Translations under genes and position numbers: made by a program
Assembly (NCBI GenBank): GCA_016931935.1
Contig: JAFGDW010000219.1
Location: forward strand, 1 to 40,313
Source: Candidatus Zhuqueibacterota bacterium
GTDB lineage: Bacteria > Zhuqueibacterota > Zhuqueibacteria > Thermofontimicrobiales > Thiofontviventaceae
Direction: 5' to 3'
DNA length: 40,313 nucleotides
In this document: piece by piece, positions 7,957-15,500 of the stretch
Layout of the letters: each line of letters starts with the position of its first letter
Numbering within the stretch: the first letter of the stretch is position 1
Notes under the pieces: generated by a model
What the model was told of the DNA's origin: nothing
What the model saw: the letters and a program-made list of their open reading frames with translations, nothing else
Databases searched by the model: none

Positions 7957-8391
7957 CTATAGAATTAGTATCAAAATGATTACGATCAAGAGCAATGTGA
8001 TGAGGCTGAAGGTTACCTTTCTAGCGGCTTGCTCCATATCCTGCACAATGTAATCTGCGAAGGCATTGAGTTGCGCATCGGCTACGCGTTCATGACCATT
8101 ATTTCCCATCAGCTCATCTTGTTTCTCCTGAAGCGCGGCCTTGAAGTTATCAATACCGGCGCGATCGTCTTGAGAAATCATTCCTGACTTTTCAATCCTG
8201 GCCAATGCTTTGGACATGGTCTGTAATGACTTGTTTAGTATTTCACGCTTCTGCGCTGGATCGTCCGTTGCCTTCACTTTGCATGCAGTGTTGTTAAAGT
8301 ACTTTTGAATCGTATTTTTCTCAACCGCATGTGCTGCTTGAACCAAAACAAACATCATGATGATGACTCCGAACACTATTCGTGCTTTCAT
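7957..8391 (-). CDS. Exported protein with C-terminal membrane anchor
   Basis: This 144-residue product has an N-terminal signal peptide (cleavage near AHA-VE, residue 22), a helical soluble middle with two or three amphipathic helices, and an extreme C-terminal hydrophobic segment (about 126-144, nearly all L, I, V), so the mature protein is probably a periplasmic domain anchored by its tail. It is not recognised. It is followed after eight bases by the caspase-fold lipoprotein, making the two a candidate functional pair, for example anchor or inhibitor plus peptidase; that role is a guess. A GAGGAAAT site precedes the start. Confidence 0.65.
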   Translation of the reverse strand: MKARIVFGVIIMMFVLVQAAHAVEKNTIQKYFNNTACKVKATDDPAQKREILNKSLQTMSKALARIEKSGMISQDDRAGIDNFKAALQEKQDELMGNNGHERVADAQLNAFADYIVQDMEQAARKVTFSLITLLLIVIILILIL

Positions 8392-8486
8392 GGTTATTTC
8401 CTCCTATAACTTAAAATGAAATTGATTGTTTACTTCCATCGTAATGCCTGATCTGAGCCGCGACGCCGCGATAGCTGCGACTCCGG

Positions 8487-8513
8487 CGCAGCGCTTTGTT
8501 GAACGGCGCTGCG
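8487..8513 (-). terminator. Stable hairpin after the cupin gene
   Basis: CGCAGCGC (8487-8494) pairs perfectly with GCGCTGCG (8506-8513) around an 11-base loop, starting seven bases beyond the stop of the leftward gene at 8520. There is no U-run. The surrounding 60 bases are much richer in G+C than their neighbours. It may be a terminator, an RNA-stabilising hairpin or a short repeat. Confidence 0.4.
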
Positions 8514-8519
8514 GACGGG

Positions 8520-8906
8520 TTAGCTTTTTACCTTCTCTATCATATGGTTGATGACAAGGCTGTGCTCCTTTTGAGGGCTGAACATTATGATCTCCGCGTC
8601 TGCGTTGACCTTTACATTGTGCCCGGGTGGCCAGTAAAAGAGATCATTCGCCTTGACTGTTTCCTCTGAGCCGTTCGCGTCAATTGTTGTGAGTTGTCCG
8701 CTCAGGACAAAGCCCCAGTGTGGGCACTGGCACAAATCGCCATCCAGTCCCTGGAACAACGGAGTGGTATCAACACCTTCCGAAAGACTAAAGTACTCGC
8801 CACTAATCTTGCCTAATCCAGTGGCATTACCGAACTCCGTTTGCTGACGAATCACGGCGCCTGGGATATCCATCTTAACGTCTATGTCTTTTTTGTTTAT
8901 CCGCAT
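8520..8906 (-). CDS. Cupin-domain protein
   Basis: This 128-residue protein is a single small beta-barrel. Residues about 60-110 contain the two cupin motifs in weak form: a first motif around CPHWGFVLSGQLTTI and a second around ANDLFYWPPGHNVKV, where PPGH supplies the family's Pro-Gly-His. The metal set is incomplete (one clear His in each motif, a Cys pair just before), so a sugar- or small-molecule-binding or sensor role is as likely as an enzyme. It lacks a signal peptide. AAGGAG precedes the start. It stands alone between the exported pair at 6803-8391 and a decayed stress gene at 8963. Confidence 0.75.
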   Translation of the reverse strand: MRINKKDIDVKMDIPGAVIRQQTEFGNATGLGKISGEYFSLSEGVDTTPLFQGLDGDLCQCPHWGFVLSGQLTTIDANGSEETVKANDLFYWPPGHNVKVNADAEIIMFSPQKEHSLVINHMIEKVKS

Positions 8907-8962
8907 GATGGTTTCTCCTTTATATTTATGAATGCTTCAATTTTAACGGTCTGTTTTTTCAA

Positions 8963-9078
8963 CTACTGTTGTGCGTCAGCACTGGCACTAAATGCCTTTG
9001 CCTTTAACTTTTCTACTTCTACTTTCCACTTGTTCAACTGAGCCAGCTTCTTCTGTTGATAAAGTTTGTTCCCGTCAT
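8963..9078 (-). pseudogene. Truncated sll1863-type stress gene
   Basis: Read leftward from about 9078, the frame gives KLYQQKKLAQLNKWKVEVEK then LKAKAFSASADAQQ and a TAG at 8963-8965. This follows the N-terminal half of the intact relative at 21991 (YLQKSADKLQQWDADIDE then LKAKAAKAKAESKAE). The C-terminal half is missing, and upstream the frame has no start codon before a stop. It is therefore a short remnant of an sll1863-family gene. Confidence 0.65.
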
Positions 9079-9087
9079 TGCTTTCTA

Positions 9088-9303
9088 TTATTTGCTGTTA
9101 TGGTTTTTACCACGTTTCATCAGAACCGCAGCAGTAATTCCCACTATAAATCCTGCCGCGGCGGTTAAAAACAGCAGAATGATTCCTGGCACTTCCCCGT
9201 CCAGCCAGAGAAAACGAACTTGCCAGGGCGCTTGATTCTGGAGCACAACTGCCGCCAAAGCAACAGCCAACGCCAGAAGCAACACCAGCTTGATTGATTT
9301 CAC
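9088..9303 (-). CDS. LapA-family (DUF1049) membrane protein
   Basis: From the GTG at 9303 the product has 71 residues: a first helix (KLVLLLALAVALAAVVLQNQ), a short loop with the characteristic Q-N-x-x-P then V-R-F-L-W, a second helix (IILLFLTAAAGFIVGITAA) and a basic tail. This matches LapA/DUF1049 proteins, which in enterobacteria accompany LapB in lipopolysaccharide assembly control; small stand-alone versions occur widely. AAGGAGG lies five bases before GTG, whereas a frame extended to 9423 would overlap the next gene and has no binding site. No lapB is nearby. Confidence 0.8.
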   Translation of the reverse strand: MKSIKLVLLLALAVALAAVVLQNQAPWQVRFLWLDGEVPGIILLFLTAAAGFIVGITAAVLMKRGKNHNSK

Positions 9304-9379
9304 ATCTCCTCCTTTCTGTTCGAACTTTGGTCGAGTGTCCATGCTGCGTAACACTAAATTGGTGTCATTTAACTGATTG

Positions 9380-9571
9380 TTAGCCACCAATGTGGATGTT
9401 TGATAAAGAATGGAACAATCCAAAAATATTCAACAACCACAAAACCACCGCAATAACGACAACACCATTCAAGATTGATTTAATTTTATGATCCATCGGT
9501 ATATAACGGTTAACCAGCCATAAGAGAACACCGACTACGATCAGAACCAGTATGACATTAATTAAAGGCAT
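9380..9571 (-). CDS. Thivi_2564-family membrane protein
   Basis: The 63-residue protein begins MPLINVILVLIVVGVLLWLV, followed by N-R-Y-I-P-M-D and a second helix with N-G-V-V-V-I-A-V-V-L-W-L-L-N-I-F. This arrangement (helix, NR(Y/F)IPMD, K-I-K-x-I-L-N, helix ending in W-L-L-N) is the signature of small Thivi_2564-type membrane proteins. Their function is unknown, but they recur beside GlsB/YeaQ and lmo0937 proteins. GGAGG precedes the start. It lies 76 bases upstream of lapA, which may be in the same transcript. Confidence 0.85.
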   Translation of the reverse strand: MPLINVILVLIVVGVLLWLVNRYIPMDHKIKSILNGVVVIAVVLWLLNIFGLFHSLSNIHIGG

Positions 9572-9657
9572 TTTGGCCTCCTTGTTTTTAGTGATTATTA
9601 TAAAGTTAGTATTTTTCCACGATTCGCATCGTTTAACAAATTTAGCTCTGACTCAAA

Positions 9658-10335
9658 TTAATTAAGATTACCGTTCTCGGCAGCTTTCTTCAATTTGTCA
9701 TTCGCGAAAATAGCAACCTCCACACGCCGGTTTTGTCCACGGCCATAGTCTGAATCGTTTGAGGCGATCGGATTCAACTCGCCGAGTCCTACCGTGGAAA
9801 TTCTTGAGCCGGCAACACCCAGACTCTTTTGATAATCGGCAACAGCTTGAGCGCGACGTTCCGACAACTTTTGATTGTATTCGTCACTGCCTGTATTGTC
9901 GGTGTCCCCTTCAATGAGAATGTTTGTGTCCGGATATTTCTGAAGGACCCTGGCCAGACTCTCGATATTTGTCTTTGCCACAGCTTGCAAATCCGATGAA
10001 TTTGTTTCAAAAAGAATTCCGGAGTCGAACGTGATTTTAATTCCCTCGCCGATGCGTTCGATTTTTGCATTCTTGACGTCTTGTCGCATCTCTTCGGCTT
10101 GCCTGTCCATATGACGACCAATGAGTCCTCCAGCCGTTCCGCCGACTGCCGCCCCGATAATGGCGCCAACAGCAGAGTTTCCAAATTGATTTCCGATAAC
10201 GCCGCCAGCAACTCCGCCGACTCCTGCGCCAATCCCGGTTCCTTTCATCGTGTTACTGAGTCCACACCCCATCAGGAGAAGGGCGATTGAAATACCGATC
10301 GCCACTACGATGTCAATGTTCATTTTTGGTTTCAT
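9658..10335 (-). CDS. YiaD-like OmpA lipoprotein with glycine zipper
   Basis: The product has 225 residues. Cys24 ends a lipobox (LLMGC). Residues about 31-75 form a glycine-zipper region (GTGIGAGVGGVAGG, then AVGAIIGAAVGGTAGGLIG), and residues about 95-215 an OmpA C-terminal domain with GDTDNTGSDEYNQ, LSERRAQAV and GRGQNRRV. This is the domain order of YiaD-type proteins, outer-membrane lipoproteins that bind peptidoglycan. GAGGTAAAG precedes ATG at 10335. It is one of six OmpA-domain genes in the island and the only one with a glycine zipper. Confidence 0.9.
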   Translation of the reverse strand: MKPKMNIDIVVAIGISIALLLMGCGLSNTMKGTGIGAGVGGVAGGVIGNQFGNSAVGAIIGAAVGGTAGGLIGRHMDRQAEEMRQDVKNAKIERIGEGIKITFDSGILFETNSSDLQAVAKTNIESLARVLQKYPDTNILIEGDTDNTGSDEYNQKLSERRAQAVADYQKSLGVAGSRISTVGLGELNPIASNDSDYGRGQNRRVEVAIFANDKLKKAAENGNLN

Positions 10336-10547
10336 ACTTTACCTCTTTTCAAAATGAAAATTAAATATTGATTAGGAGTGTGAATTATATAACTTGAACA
10401 ACTCCAACTTTACAACCGTTAATTTAGCGAACATTATTAACTACGCTTGACCAAGTTAATTAATTCACGTCTTTTAGAATGAGTGAGCAAGCCTTCGGTA
10501 GCATCATCAATTGACCGAAAGCTCCCTCAAACTACTACAGCCCCGCT

Positions 10548-10569
10548 GGTTATCTTTTATTTGATAACC
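10548..10569 (-). terminator. Hairpin after the TSP3-OmpA gene
   Basis: GGTTATC (10548-10554) and GATAACC (10563-10569) are a perfect 7-bp inverted repeat around an A/T-rich loop, about 40 bases beyond the stop of the leftward gene at 10612. The U-run is absent, so it is at best a weak terminator. Confidence 0.35.
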
Positions 10570-10611
10570 GGTATTCTGTTTCATTGATTGTTTAATTCTT
10601 CATCATTCAGC

Positions 10612-12201
10612 CTATTGCTGAACATAAAATTCAATACGCCGATTCTCTGCCCGACCCTCTTTCGTGTCATTACTGGCCACGGGTTCCTTTTCACCTTTAC
10701 CGACGGTTTTCAGGCGATTCCCTGCGATGCCTTTTTGCACCAGCCAATTTCTTACTGCTTGTGCCCGGCGCAACGAGAGGTCTTGATTATATGCATCGCT
10801 GCCCATACTATCCGTGTGGCCGGAAATTTCCACCTGCACATCGGAATTGGCAACGAGAGCTTTATAGGCTTCTTCTAAAATATACCTGGAGTCTGCTGTT
10901 AAAGTGGCTCTGTTGGTTTCGAAATTAACCCCTCGAAGGATTACTTTTTTTCCTTTCTCGAGAATAATCGTTGTCGTTGGCTTGGCAATATCGTCCTTCG
11001 AATCCAACGGGTTGGTTTTGTTCTTCACTTCAGCGCCATCATTTGCGCTACCACCATCCGTATCAATTTTCACCGGATCGGTTTTATATTTATTCACTTC
11101 GTCGCCATCACTCAAGCCATCACCATCGGTATCTGCTTTGGCAGGATCGGTTTTGTACTGATTCGCTTCAGCGCCATCCTTCAAGCCATCGCCATCGGTA
11201 TCCGCCTTGAGTGGATCTGCCTTGTACTGATTCACTTCAGCGCCATCGTTCAAGCCGTCGGCATCGCTATCCGCCTTGAGTGGATTGGTTTTGTACTGAT
11301 TCACTTCAGCGCCATCGTTCAAGCCATCGCTATCGCTATCCGCCTTGAGTGGATCAGCCTTGTACTGATTCACTTCAACGCCATCGTTCAGCCCGTCGCC
11401 ATCACTATCTGTCTTAAGTGGATATGTTTTATGTTGATTTACTTCGTCGCCATCGTTCAAGCCGTCGGCATCGCTATCCGTTTTAAGTGGATCTGTTTTG
11501 TACTGATTCACCTCTGCGCCATCGTTCAAGCCGTCGCTATCAGTGTCAACCTTCTTTGGATCCGTGCCTAACTCTTTTTCAATTTGATTGCTCAATCCGT
11601 CTTTATCTGAATCGGTAGTTGCGTCTGATCCGCGTGTAAACATTAGTCCGATATTAAAACCAAAGTATCCATCATGTTTTTTATTGGTAAGACTGTTGAG
11701 GTCGGAATCCGAACGTTGACGTCCGTCGAGTTTGTCTGATAAGGCTAAATTATATCCACCACTTACTTCCAATAACATTTGGCTGCCGAGCCTGGTCTGG
11801 ATACCGACGCCCATTGGGATCATCGGCAAGAAATCCGAGCCACTTGCACTGATGTCCTTAGATACGCCAATACCACCATACAAAAATGGATTTAATTTCT
11901 CCAACGAAAATGGGATGAAAAGAAATCTGTTATCGACCATGATGGTTTTTGTGTTATACACGCCAGGAGCGTTGAGTTCGGTGTATCCCACACTCAATTG
12001 ACCCAGCAAAACCGGAGAAATGAGTTTATATTGAAAATAGCCACGTCCCTGCATCACCCATTTATCAGCACTGCTATTATCTCCCTCGGCGCCGCCCACA
12101 GCAATACCGAGACCCACTCCGGGATTGTCGAATTGTGCATATATCTGGTTAAATGCAAAAAGCATTACAACCAACATCAAAAATGCTATTGTTTTTCTCA
12201 T
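10612..12201 (-). CDS. OmpA-family protein with barrel and nine TSP3 repeats
   Basis: This 529-residue protein has a signal peptide (cleavage near IYA-QF), a beta-barrel region (about 25-190), a block of nine acidic repeats (about 196-400) and an OmpA C-terminal domain (about 415-529, with SGHTDSMGSDAYNQ, LSLRRAQAV and GRAENRRI). Each repeat is about 23 residues with the calcium-loop pattern D-(S/T)-D-x-D-G-L-x-D-G, as in thrombospondin type 3 repeats. In this family (OprF-like) the repeats form a calcium-stiffened linker between barrel and peptidoglycan anchor. Most members have three to five repeats, so this linker is long. The last repeat (DTDGGSANDG) is degenerate. AAAAGGAG precedes the start. 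Confidence 0.9.
   Translation of the reverse strand: MRKTIAFLMLVVMLFAFNQIYAQFDNPGVGLGIAVGGAEGDNSSADKWVMQGRGYFQYKLISPVLLGQLSVGYTELNAPGVYNTKTIMVDNRFLFIPFSLEKLNPFLYGGIGVSKDISASGSDFLPMIPMGVGIQTRLGSQMLLEVSGGYNLALSDKLDGRQRSDSDLNSLTNKKHDGYFGFNIGLMFTRGSDATTDSDKDGLSNQIEKELGTDPKKVDTDSDGLNDGAEVNQYKTDPLKTDSDADGLNDGDEVNQHKTYPLKTDSDGDGLNDGVEVNQYKADPLKADSDSDGLNDGAEVNQYKTNPLKADSDADGLNDGAEVNQYKADPLKADTDGDGLKDGAEANQYKTDPAKADTDGDGLSDGDEVNKYKTDPVKIDTDGGSANDGAEVKNKTNPLDSKDDIAKPTTTIILEKGKKVILRGVNFETNRATLTADSRYILEEAYKALVANSDVQVEISGHTDSMGSDAYNQDLSLRRAQAVRNWLVQKGIAGNRLKTVGKGEKEPVASNDTKEGRAENRRIEFYVQQ
11000..11613 (-). repeat. Nine tandem 69-bp TSP3-coding repeats
   Basis: Within the gene at 10612, a 69-bp unit encoding about 23 residues is repeated nine times. 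The inner copies are close to each other in DNA (the core encodes LNDGAEVNQYK), while the outer ones diverge, as expected if the array expanded from the centre by slippage or unequal recombination. The copy number may vary between strains or be miscounted in short-read assemblies. Confidence 0.9.
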
Positions 12202-12421
12202 ACAAAAACTCCTTTTATGGTTTGTAAATGTTCATAAATTTCTCTTGCCATAGTTTGAAATTTCTTAGCTGCGATTGGCGGCGGAAAAATTATCCTCGAT
12301 TACGTTTTGTTTAATTACTGGTATTCTTCATGTTGAAATAGTGCCAATACTGCTGAACCCGACGTTATCAGTGCAAAGTGCTATCCGAAAACTGTGCAGA
12401 TAGTTTTGGATAGATATTAAA

Positions 12422-12574
12422 TTATGATCGGGATCTTCGTCCTCGAATGATGTTAAGCAGGATGACTACAATAGCGACTACCAGTAAAATGTGGATGAAA
12501 CCGCCCATAGTGGTGGAAGATACTAATCCCAACACCCACAGGATGATCAGAACAACTGCAATAGTCCATAACAT
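12422..12574 (-). CDS. lmo0937-family membrane micro-protein, second copy
   Basis: The 50-residue product begins MLWTIAVVLIILWVLGLVSS, then T-T-M-G-G-F-I-H and a second helix, ending in I-R-G-R-R-S-R-S. It has the same layout as the copy at 4630, with the N-terminal MLWTI and the GGFIH turn conserved. This copy is closer to the family consensus than the other. AAAGGAAA precedes ATG. It is too short for standard length filters. Its neighbours are a STAS-like gene upstream and the TSP3-OmpA gene downstream. Confidence 0.87.
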   Translation of the reverse strand: MLWTIAVVLIILWVLGLVSSTTMGGFIHILLVVAIVVILLNIIRGRRSRS

Positions 12575-12649
12575 AATATTTTTCCTTTCTCTTTATGATT
12601 TTGTGTTTAATGTACACAGTTATGTCGCATAACCGTGGATCGGATGCGG

Positions 12650-13078
12650 TTATTTGCCATCGCTTGCATCCGTCCTGGTGGATAGGCGATAATCGCTTGT
12701 TTGATATTCATCCAGGAGAATCCAGCGCATGGCTTTTTCATAATCTGTGAAGGCATTAACTGAAAAACCACGATTGTGTGAGCACGTCTCAAAGAACTTG
12801 GCGCAATCAAAATTGATTCCCGGCAGAACGAGAAGAGCCACCTTGCCGCGAAACGTATCACCATGCTGGCAAAGCTCCGCGGCAAGTTGATACACATCGA
12901 GTATTGACAATTGGCCTTGTGTATCACGGAAATCAACAAGCAGCTCGTAATCTACCGCATGTGGTTCAGCTTTTGCTATATCTACAAGTAGTTGTCTGCT
13001 TGTCGTGATGTTAATGATTCCCTCCGGGGTAATTTCTATAAAATCTTTTGCTGTGATGATTTTGATCTTTGTTGCCAT
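12650..13078 (-). CDS. STAS/SEC14-like (SpoIIAA-type) protein
   Basis: The product has 142 residues from ATG at 13078, which follows GGGAGGAA; the longer frame to 13150 has no binding site. There is no signal peptide. Alternating strands and helices (KIKIITAKDFIEITPEGI, YELLVDFRDTQGQLS, GKVALLVLP, FSVNAFTDYEKAMRWIL) follow the STAS/SEC14-like SpoIIAA family of about 120-140 residues. Such proteins bind lipids or act as regulatory partners; I see no phosphorylatable Ser in the expected DLSxxxxxDS context, so it is probably not a classical anti-sigma antagonist. It stands alone, 71 bases from the micro-protein gene. Confidence 0.6.
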   Translation of the reverse strand: MATKIKIITAKDFIEITPEGIINITTSRQLLVDIAKAEPHAVDYELLVDFRDTQGQLSILDVYQLAAELCQHGDTFRGKVALLVLPGINFDCAKFFETCSHNRGFSVNAFTDYEKAMRWILLDEYQTSDYRLSTRTDASDGK

Positions 13079-13224
13079 ATGATGTTTCCTCCCTGTATAT
13101 TCTCTCCACTCCAACACATGATATATGGCCCTCATTTTGAAAAAATACATTGAATCGCCGGCATAGAGTCACTACTTTCGGTGCTACAGTGAATTCTGTG
13201 AATTACAGTCCATCCATCGGCAGC

Positions 13225-13476
13225 TCAGTGACGCTTGACCATCCGGAGTAAATACAACAGAATAAGTGCGCCGACAACCGCCGCGATCAGCAAACCAAGC
13301 AGACCCGCACTCGAGATATTGAGTAGACCAAACAGCCAGACTCCGATGAAGGAGCCTATCACCCCAATGATCAAATCTCCCAGTAGACCAAATCCCTTGC
13401 CCTTCCAGATTTTACCTGCAATAAATCCAGCCAGTATACCAACTACAAGAAATACCAGCAAGTGTTCAGTACTCAT
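13225..13476 (-). CDS. GlsB/YeaQ/YmgE-family membrane protein, second copy
   Basis: The 83-residue product shows the full family pattern: a first helix with VVGILAGFIAGKIWKGKG, a central GLLGDLIIGVIGSFIGVWL and a last helix (LLGLLIAAVVGALILLYLLR) with a basic end. The conserved G-x-x-A-G and G-D-(I/L)-x-x-G-x-x-G are both present, so this is the most typical of the three copies in the window. Its function is unsettled; the family is tied to envelope and general stress. AAAGGAGA precedes the start. Confidence 0.9.
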   Translation of the reverse strand: MSTEHLLVFLVVGILAGFIAGKIWKGKGFGLLGDLIIGVIGSFIGVWLFGLLNISSAGLLGLLIAAVVGALILLYLLRMVKRH

Positions 13477-13685
13477 AGTGAGTTCTCCTTTAATTTAAGT
13501 GTGAATGTTAAATACGTGATCACTTATATAACATGATCTATATTTTTCCCTTCGGCTTTTTACAGAAGGGCAGCATCGATGATGATCCACCGCGCATCAA
13601 GGGAGTTGTCTTGACCGGTTTTTGTTGGGGCACAGCTTTGCTTATTGTAACTCCTATATATAAGTGATAACAGTAACGCCAGCGC

Positions 13686-14378
13686 TCACTTCATGTAAAC
13701 CATCTTGTTAACGGAAACGAAGGATCCGGCATTCAGACGGTAGATGTACACTCCACTTGGAAAATTTTCTGCATTCCATGCAATTTTATAGTTACCTGCA
13801 GCCTGCAATTCATTGACTAAAATGTTTACTTCCCTTCCAACCATATCAAAAATGCATAACCTCACATTACTGCGTATTGGCAATTGGTAGTTAATAATTG
13901 TGACGGGATTAAACGGATTCGGATGGTTTTGTGAAAGTACAAAATCTTTGGGTGTTAATCCGTTCTCGACGGCGGTCAGTGCTTCCGGTATTGTGACGTT
14001 GTTGGCATCTAATGTAACCGCAGTCTGTGCCAGCGCTTTGCCGCTCAATATCGTCCTGGTGCTCATCACAATTGTAGTTTGACATAAGATGATTCCCTTC
14101 ATGGCGGCCGTAGTACCTAGCGTAACCTGACCGGCGACCTGCCAGAAGATATTGGAAGCCTGGGCGCCGCCGTTTAGCGTAACATTGGCGCTATTGCCCA
14201 ATTCCTGATTCTGCGCTATCTGAAAGATCCACACGTTATTTGCCACGCCCGAGATAGTGACACCAACGGCAGGCGTAATCAAAATAGCCATCAGTCCAAC
14301 AACACATAGCAGGACGCTGATAAGTCGCGTACACCGGGCAAAAATAAATGCCAGATTTATTGTATAAGTCTTCATCAT
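13686..14378 (-). CDS. Shortened DUF3494 ice-binding protein with T9SS sorting domain
   Basis: The product has 230 residues. After a signal segment (hydrophobic about 16-38) come residues about 46-132, which match the second half of DUF3494: VWIFQIAQN, NGGAQASNIFWQVAGQVTLG, LSGKALAQTAVTLDANNV. The first half of that fold (about 100 residues, normally starting with a G-S-A-x-x-F-x-V-L-A-like strand) is absent. Residues about 146-230 are a Por/T9SS type A sorting domain (FVLSQNHPNPFNPVT, then GVYIYRL). The protein should be exported by type IX secretion and attached to the surface. With half of the beta-helix missing, ice binding is doubtful. It is 27 bases from the OmpA gene at 14406. Confidence 0.75.
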   Translation of the reverse strand: MMKTYTINLAFIFARCTRLISVLLCVVGLMAILITPAVGVTISGVANNVWIFQIAQNQELGNSANVTLNGGAQASNIFWQVAGQVTLGTTAAMKGIILCQTTIVMSTRTILSGKALAQTAVTLDANNVTIPEALTAVENGLTPKDFVLSQNHPNPFNPVTIINYQLPIRSNVRLCIFDMVGREVNILVNELQAAGNYKIAWNAENFPSGVYIYRLNAGSFVSVNKMVYMK

Positions 14379-14405
14379 TCTCTCAATTAATTAATGAATT
14401 TTAGG

Positions 14406-15488
14406 TTACCTAATAATTCTAAATACTATTCTTCTGTTCATTGCTCGGCCTTCTTCTGTCGAGTTATCTTCAACCGGATTGTTTTCTCCGTAACCGACAG
14501 TTGTAAGTCTGCTTGCAGCGACCCTTTTATAAACAAGATAAGCTTTAACTGTTTCGGCTCTATCTACTGAAAGTTCTTGATTGTATGCATCGGTGCCGAT
14601 ATAATCTGTGTATCCTTTAATCTCAACTTTCACATCGGGCTTCATGTTTAATAAATTTGCAGTTTTATCAAGCACAGGGTATGACACCGGTAGAAGGTCC
14701 GATTTATCGAACGCGAAATTTACACCAACCAGAACCAGGCGATCATTTGAAATTGCCCTGATATATCTATCAACAACAACTTCTTTTGTAACTTCCTTAG
14801 GGATATGTTTCACGATCAAATTTTCAATTCTATTATAGTCAGTCAGGTCATTCATTTTTTGCGTCATTTTCTGACATGGTGCACCTTGACCAAAAAAGAA
14901 ATTGATGCTGGCACTAAGAACTATATACGAATCATGTCCATTCAATTCCGCCGGGATAATTATGCCTTCAAGTTCTGAATTGTCTGTAATATGATAGCCA
15001 AACTCAGTCGCTATACTCCAGGCAGAATTCATCTTGAATTCAGCGCCACCGCCAAGATTGAATTGATATCCAAAATCGTTTTTATCCGGATATCCTGCTT
15101 GTCCCATAGTTATGTTTTTGTAATTGCCGCCAACTCCTGCAAACAAATAGGGTGAAACCGGTACACAAGGAAGAATATAATAAAGCAAATCAAAATCGCT
15201 TGTTATAAGGTCTGTCATTTCCTTAATCAGGTTAACAGAGGTATCGCTCCATTCTCCTTCGAGGTGAGAATAGCCGCCTTTCCATCTTAATCCCACATGC
15301 TCAGAAAAATTTCGTCGGATTGAAAGAGATGCGCCGTAATCAGAATTTAAAGAGGTTATATTGACCGAGCTAAATCTGGGAAAACATGGACCAAACCCAA
15401 TTGCCCAGCTATCAGTTACTGTTTGTGCATGTAAAACACCAGTGACCATAGTTGATGTCAATGCAAGCATTATTAGTAAAATTTTCAT
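14406..15488 (-). CDS. OmpA-family outer-membrane protein
   Basis: The product has 360 residues. A signal peptide ends near LHA-QT (residue 21). Residues about 25-200 form a beta barrel (alternating strands such as FGYQFNLGGGAEF and SYIVLSASINFFFG); residues about 205-245 are a linker; residues about 250-360 are an OmpA C-terminal domain with KGYTDYIGTDAYNQ, LSVDRAETV and GRAMNRRI. It should be a classic barrel with a peptidoglycan anchor. The start has AAGGGAC upstream. It lies 12 bases after the end of the repeat lipoprotein gene and 27 before the sorting-domain gene, so the three could share a transcript. Confidence 0.88.
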   Translation of the reverse strand: MKILLIMLALTSTMVTGVLHAQTVTDSWAIGFGPCFPRFSSVNITSLNSDYGASLSIRRNFSEHVGLRWKGGYSHLEGEWSDTSVNLIKEMTDLITSDFDLLYYILPCVPVSPYLFAGVGGNYKNITMGQAGYPDKNDFGYQFNLGGGAEFKMNSAWSIATEFGYHITDNSELEGIIIPAELNGHDSYIVLSASINFFFGQGAPCQKMTQKMNDLTDYNRIENLIVKHIPKEVTKEVVVDRYIRAISNDRLVLVGVNFAFDKSDLLPVSYPVLDKTANLLNMKPDVKVEIKGYTDYIGTDAYNQELSVDRAETVKAYLVYKRVAASRLTTVGYGENNPVEDNSTEEGRAMNRRIVFRIIR

Positions 15489-15500
15489 GCTATGTCCCTT

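Noticed and set aside
13548..13570. Hairpin CCCTTC/GAAGGG considered as terminator
   Set aside because: The T-run lies on the wrong side for the leftward genes and the stem is short.
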